A stretch of DNA of 64,000 bases, taken from Methanothrix sp. GTDB lineage: Archaea > Halobacteriota > Methanosarcinia > Methanotrichales > Methanotrichaceae. The notes under the pieces were generated by a model. It had not been told where the DNA came from. It made no database searches and worked only from the letters and a program-made list of their open reading frames with translations. The DNA is taken from positions 1,364,001 to 1,428,000 of the forward strand of contig NZ_JADJJX010000001.1 of the NCBI RefSeq assembly GCF_016706325.1, given 5' to 3'. Of this stretch, positions 61,325 through 64,000 are shown piece by piece. A program made the position numbers and the translations under genes. Position 1 is the stretch's first letter, and every line of letters begins with the position of its first letter.

Positions 61325-64000
61325 ATGGATAGTATGTCTAGACACGCTTTAATCTGGGGAAGCATGATTGCATTCGTTTTAATAATGCTTTCTGGATCAA
61401 TCTTTGCTGCTGCAGCACCAACAATAGAAACATGCAGAAATAGTACAAGTGTTCCATTGGGAACCCCAATAAAAAACTGGGAAGTACCATACATACACCA
61501 ATGCAATGATACTCCAAATAATTTTAATGGCAGATATGCATGCGGAGCCACTAGCGCAGTTATGATTCTGGCTAAATATAGTGCTATTTCACCCAAATCT
61601 ACAACGTGCAACACACCATGCTCCTCAGGCGGGTGCAGCTATGGGTGGTATGTTTCAAATGAATATACTTCGCCCCTAACCGGTATAACTTTTTATTGGC
61701 AGACTGATGATGTACTGGGAAATCATGCCAGAGGAGCATACGGATATATATCGGATTCTAGCGGAGCAGCATATGCCGGTTTGATGGTCGATTTCTTCAA
61801 TAAAAACGGGCTTCAGGCACTTCCATACATATCAGCTCCCACAGAAAATGACATAAAAAGTGAGCTAGATGCAGGATACCCAGTGGTGGCTTCCACGAAG
61901 CTTACTGATAATGGCCACATAGTCGTTATTAAAGGGTACACTTCAGATGGGTATTATATTGTTAATGATCCATTTGGAAAACGGCGGAGTGATGGAAAGT
62001 ATGAAACTTATGGTAATTGCAATGGTGCAGATGTCCAGTACACTTGGAGCGAAATGGGGATTGCTCAGAAATGGATTGTCAAAGTCAGACCCCCTCAATC
62101 TTCAGTTACCCTTACCCTTTATGTCCATGACGGAAGTACATCGGGACCCGTCATATCAGGTGCAACTGTAGCCGGTACCGATGCAGCAGGCAATAGCTTC
62201 AATAAGGTGACCAATTCAGCAGGTTATGTAACCATAAGCGGTACTCCAGGGACATGGTCTTTCACTGCATCCAAGAGCGGCTATAACACTAATAGCTGGA
62301 GCCAATCTATCACTTCAACTTCTAGAAAAGATGCCTACCTTACGGCTTCGCCGTCTTCAGTTACTCTAACTCTCTATGTCCATGACGGAAGTACATCTGG
62401 ACCCGTCATATCAGGTGCGACTGTAGCCGGTACCGATGCAGGAGGCTATAGCCTCAATAAAGTGACCAATTCAGCAGGTTATGTAACCATAAGCGGTACT
62501 CCAGGGACGTGGTCTTTCACTGCATCCAAGAGCGGCTATAACACTAAAAGCTGGAGTCAATCTATCACTTCAACCTCGACCAAATATGCCTACCTTACGG
62601 CTTCGCCGTCTTCAGTCACTCTAACTCTCTATGTCCATGACGGAAGTACATCTGGACCCGTCATATCAGGTGCGACTGTAGCCGGTACCGATGCAGGAGG
62701 CTATAGCTTCAATAAAGTGACCAATTCAGCAGGTTATGTAACCATAAGCGGTACTCCAGGGACGTGGTCTTTCACTGCATCCAAGAGCGGCTATAACACT
62801 AAAAGCTGGAGTCAATCTGTCACTTCAACCTCGACCAAAGATGCCTACCTTACGGCTTCGCCGTCTCCAGTTACTCTAACCCTCTATGTTCATGAAGGAA
62901 GTACATCGGGACCCGTCATATCAGGTGCAACTGTAGCAGGTACCGATGCAGCAGGCAATAGCTTCAACAAGGTGACCAATTCAGCAGGTTATGTAACCAT
63001 AAGCGGCACTCCAGGGACATGGTCTTTCACTGCATCCAAGAGCGGCTATAACACCAATAGCTGGAGCCAATCTATCACTTCAACCTCGACCAAAGATGCT
63101 TACCTTACGGCTTCGCCGTCTTCAGTTACTCTAACTCTCTATGTCCATGAAGGAAGTACATCTGGACCCGTCATATCAGGTGCGACTGTAGCCGGTACCG
63201 ATGCAGGAGGCAATAGCTTCAATAAAGTGACCAATTCAGCAGGTTATGTAACCATAAGCGGTACTCCAGGGACGTGGTCTTTCACTGCATCCAAGAGCGG
63301 CTATAACACTAAAAGCTGGAGTCAATCTATCACTTCAACCTCGACCAAATATGCCTTCATTACCAATATAGTTGCATCAAATTCCGTAGCCTTTCAAGCT
63401 GCCAATGGCCAGTATCTCTGCGCTGAAGGCAGCGGCGGACGTGAGGTCGTTGCTAATCGCAATGCCATAGGTGCATGGGAGACTTTTAAACTCATAGATC
63501 GAGGGAATGGGTATTATGCCTTGCAGGCTGCCAATGGCCAATATCTCTGTGCTGAAGGCAGCGGCGGCGGACCAGTCGTAGCTAATCGCGATGCCATCGC
63601 AGGCTGGGAGACTTTCAAGCTTATCGATCGAGGGAATGGGTACTATGCCTTGCAGGCTGCCAATGGCCAATATCTCTGTGCTGAAGGAGGCGGAGGAGAT
63701 GGTGTTGTGGCCAACCGTGACGAAATATTAGGCTGGGAGACCTTCAGGATATTGGACCTGCGAAGACCTGCCAGAGTGGCGCTTCAGGCCTATAACGGCC
63801 AGTATCTCTGTGCCGAAGGTGGCGGAGGTCAGCAGATGGTTGCCAACCGTGACGCTGTATTAGGCTGGGAGACCTTCAATCTCATCGACTGTGGGAATGG
63901 CGATATAGCTCTGCAGGCCTATAACGGCCAGTATCTCTGTGCCGAAGGTGGCGGAGGTCAGCAGATGGTTGCCAACCGCGACGCCATAGCTGCCTGGGAG
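61325..64000 (+). CDS. large secreted protein: C39-like peptidase, five 85-residue repeats, beta-trefoil repeats (cut by window edge)
   Basis: 892 codons are present and the frame is still open at 64000. A signal peptide (residues about 1-31) leads to a papain-like C39_2-type peptidase domain: nucleophile candidate C73 in YACGATSAVMIL, H198 in NGHIVVIKGY and D215 in IVNDPFG. Next come five nearly identical 85-residue modules (62099-63360) beginning SVTLTLYVHDGSTSGPVISG, with GYVTISGTPGTWSFTASKSGY, like carboxypeptidase-regulatory or PEGA-type beta-sandwiches. From about residue 689, 43-residue units LQAANGQYLCAEGGGG...VVANRDAI..WETF form a fascin-like beta-trefoil. Probably a secreted or surface enzyme with a carbohydrate- or protein-binding tail. 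Confidence 0.88.
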   Translation, partial: MDSMSRHALIWGSMIAFVLIMLSGSIFAAAAPTIETCRNSTSVPLGTPIKNWEVPYIHQCNDTPNNFNGRYACGATSAVMILAKYSAISPKSTTCNTPCSSGGCSYGWYVSNEYTSPLTGITFYWQTDDVLGNHARGAYGYISDSSGAAYAGLMVDFFNKNGLQALPYISAPTENDIKSELDAGYPVVASTKLTDNGHIVVIKGYTSDGYYIVNDPFGKRRSDGKYETYGNCNGADVQYTWSEMGIAQKWIVKVRPPQSSVTLTLYVHDGSTSGPVISGATVAGTDAAGNSFNKVTNSAGYVTISGTPGTWSFTASKSGYNTNSWSQSITSTSRKDAYLTASPSSVTLTLYVHDGSTSGPVISGATVAGTDAGGYSLNKVTNSAGYVTISGTPGTWSFTASKSGYNTKSWSQSITSTSTKYAYLTASPSSVTLTLYVHDGSTSGPVISGATVAGTDAGGYSFNKVTNSAGYVTISGTPGTWSFTASKSGYNTKSWSQSVTSTSTKDAYLTASPSPVTLTLYVHEGSTSGPVISGATVAGTDAAGNSFNKVTNSAGYVTISGTPGTWSFTASKSGYNTNSWSQSITSTSTKDAYLTASPSSVTLTLYVHEGSTSGPVISGATVAGTDAGGNSFNKVTNSAGYVTISGTPGTWSFTASKSGYNTKSWSQSITSTSTKYAFITNIVASNSVAFQAANGQYLCAEGSGGREVVANRNAIGAWETFKLIDRGNGYYALQAANGQYLCAEGSGGGPVVANRDAIAGWETFKLIDRGNGYYALQAANGQYLCAEGGGGDGVVANRDEILGWETFRILDLRRPARVALQAYNGQYLCAEGGGGQQMVANRDAVLGWETFNLIDCGNGDIALQAYNGQYLCAEGGGGQQMVANRDAIAAWE
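62099..63360 (+). repeat. five tandem 255-bp coding repeats
   Basis: Units begin at 62099, 62354, 62609, 62864 and 63119 and are exactly 255 bases (85 codons) each, with high nucleotide identity including at third positions. Units 2 and 3, and units 1 and 4, look most alike. This points to recent duplication or ongoing homogenisation. Copy number could vary between strains and is prone to assembly error. Confidence 0.92.
63389..64000 (+). repeat. tandem 129-bp coding repeats (fascin-like beta-trefoil units)
   Basis: Units start at 63389, 63518, 63647, 63779 and 63908, spaced 129 bases (132 once). Each encodes ALQAxNGQYLCAEG followed by VVANRDxI and WETFxLID. Three such units make one beta-trefoil, so at least one full trefoil and part of a second are present before the window ends. 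Confidence 0.88.

Overview
The window looks like chromosomal DNA of a methanogenic euryarchaeon, most likely a Methanothrix (Methanosaeta)-like member of the Methanosarcinales. That placement is an inference. The support is archaeal replication genes (RFC small subunit, a PolB2-type polymerase), TATA-like boxes 25-30 bases before several start codons, a tRNA-Cys without encoded CCA, dockerin-fused FecB-type binding proteins, paired MinD/ferredoxin ATPases with NifX-like proteins, and an archaeal sugar-phosphate transferase. A bacterial-type gyrase and a polysaccharide locus with bacterial-type components (UppP, Wzz-, MurJ- and Wzy-like) sit in the same stretch.

Layout. 1-8.1 kb: housekeeping and signalling (ileS cut by the left edge, RFC small subunit, a large hybrid histidine kinase overlapping a cyclase-family hydrolase, a parvulin, a YwbE protein). 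8.2-13.8 kb: a low-complexity repeat, tRNA-Cys, gyrB carrying a 263-residue intein, and gyrA with a one-base frameshift near its C-terminal domain. 14.4-15.8 kb: an IS66-family element. 15.9-25.6 kb: a co-directional minus-strand block encoding two dockerin-FecB binding proteins, a methyltransferase, an SPFH protein, a FecCD permease, a FecE ATPase and a three-subunit nitrogenase-like reductase (NifH-, NifD- and NifK-like). This is the most interesting system in the window. 25.7-27.7 kb: an IS copy, a MITE-like element and an IS66 fragment.

27.9-39.7 kb: transport and metal genes (MFS, ZIP, CDF fused to a NifX-like domain), an operon of two NifX-like proteins and two MinD-type ATPases with ferredoxin inserts that resembles the bacterial orange-protein (ORP) cluster, a radical SAM protein, a metallo-beta-lactamase-fold enzyme, a PolB2 polymerase with altered catalytic motifs, a 13-bp minisatellite and a flavin-binding-fold protein.

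39.8-60.2 kb: an IS-riddled surface-polysaccharide region. A GT2 gene is broken by a precise IS1-family insertion. It is followed by a Wzm/Wzt exporter, a membrane mannosyltransferase-like protein, UppP, a MraY/WecA-type transferase, Wzz-, MurJ- and Wzy-like proteins and four glycosyltransferases. Decayed IS481-type transposases, a second IS copy and an IS1634-type element lie between them. 60.2-64 kb: a small secreted H-type-lectin protein and a large secreted protein (C39-like peptidase, five 85-residue repeats, beta-trefoil repeats) that runs off the right edge.

How the parts fit. The transporter plus nitrogenase-like block suggests import of a chelate or cofactor that is then reduced or methylated inside the cell. 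The NifX/MinD block suggests assembly of a metal cluster. The right third suggests lipid-linked synthesis and export of a surface polysaccharide together with secreted carbohydrate-binding proteins.
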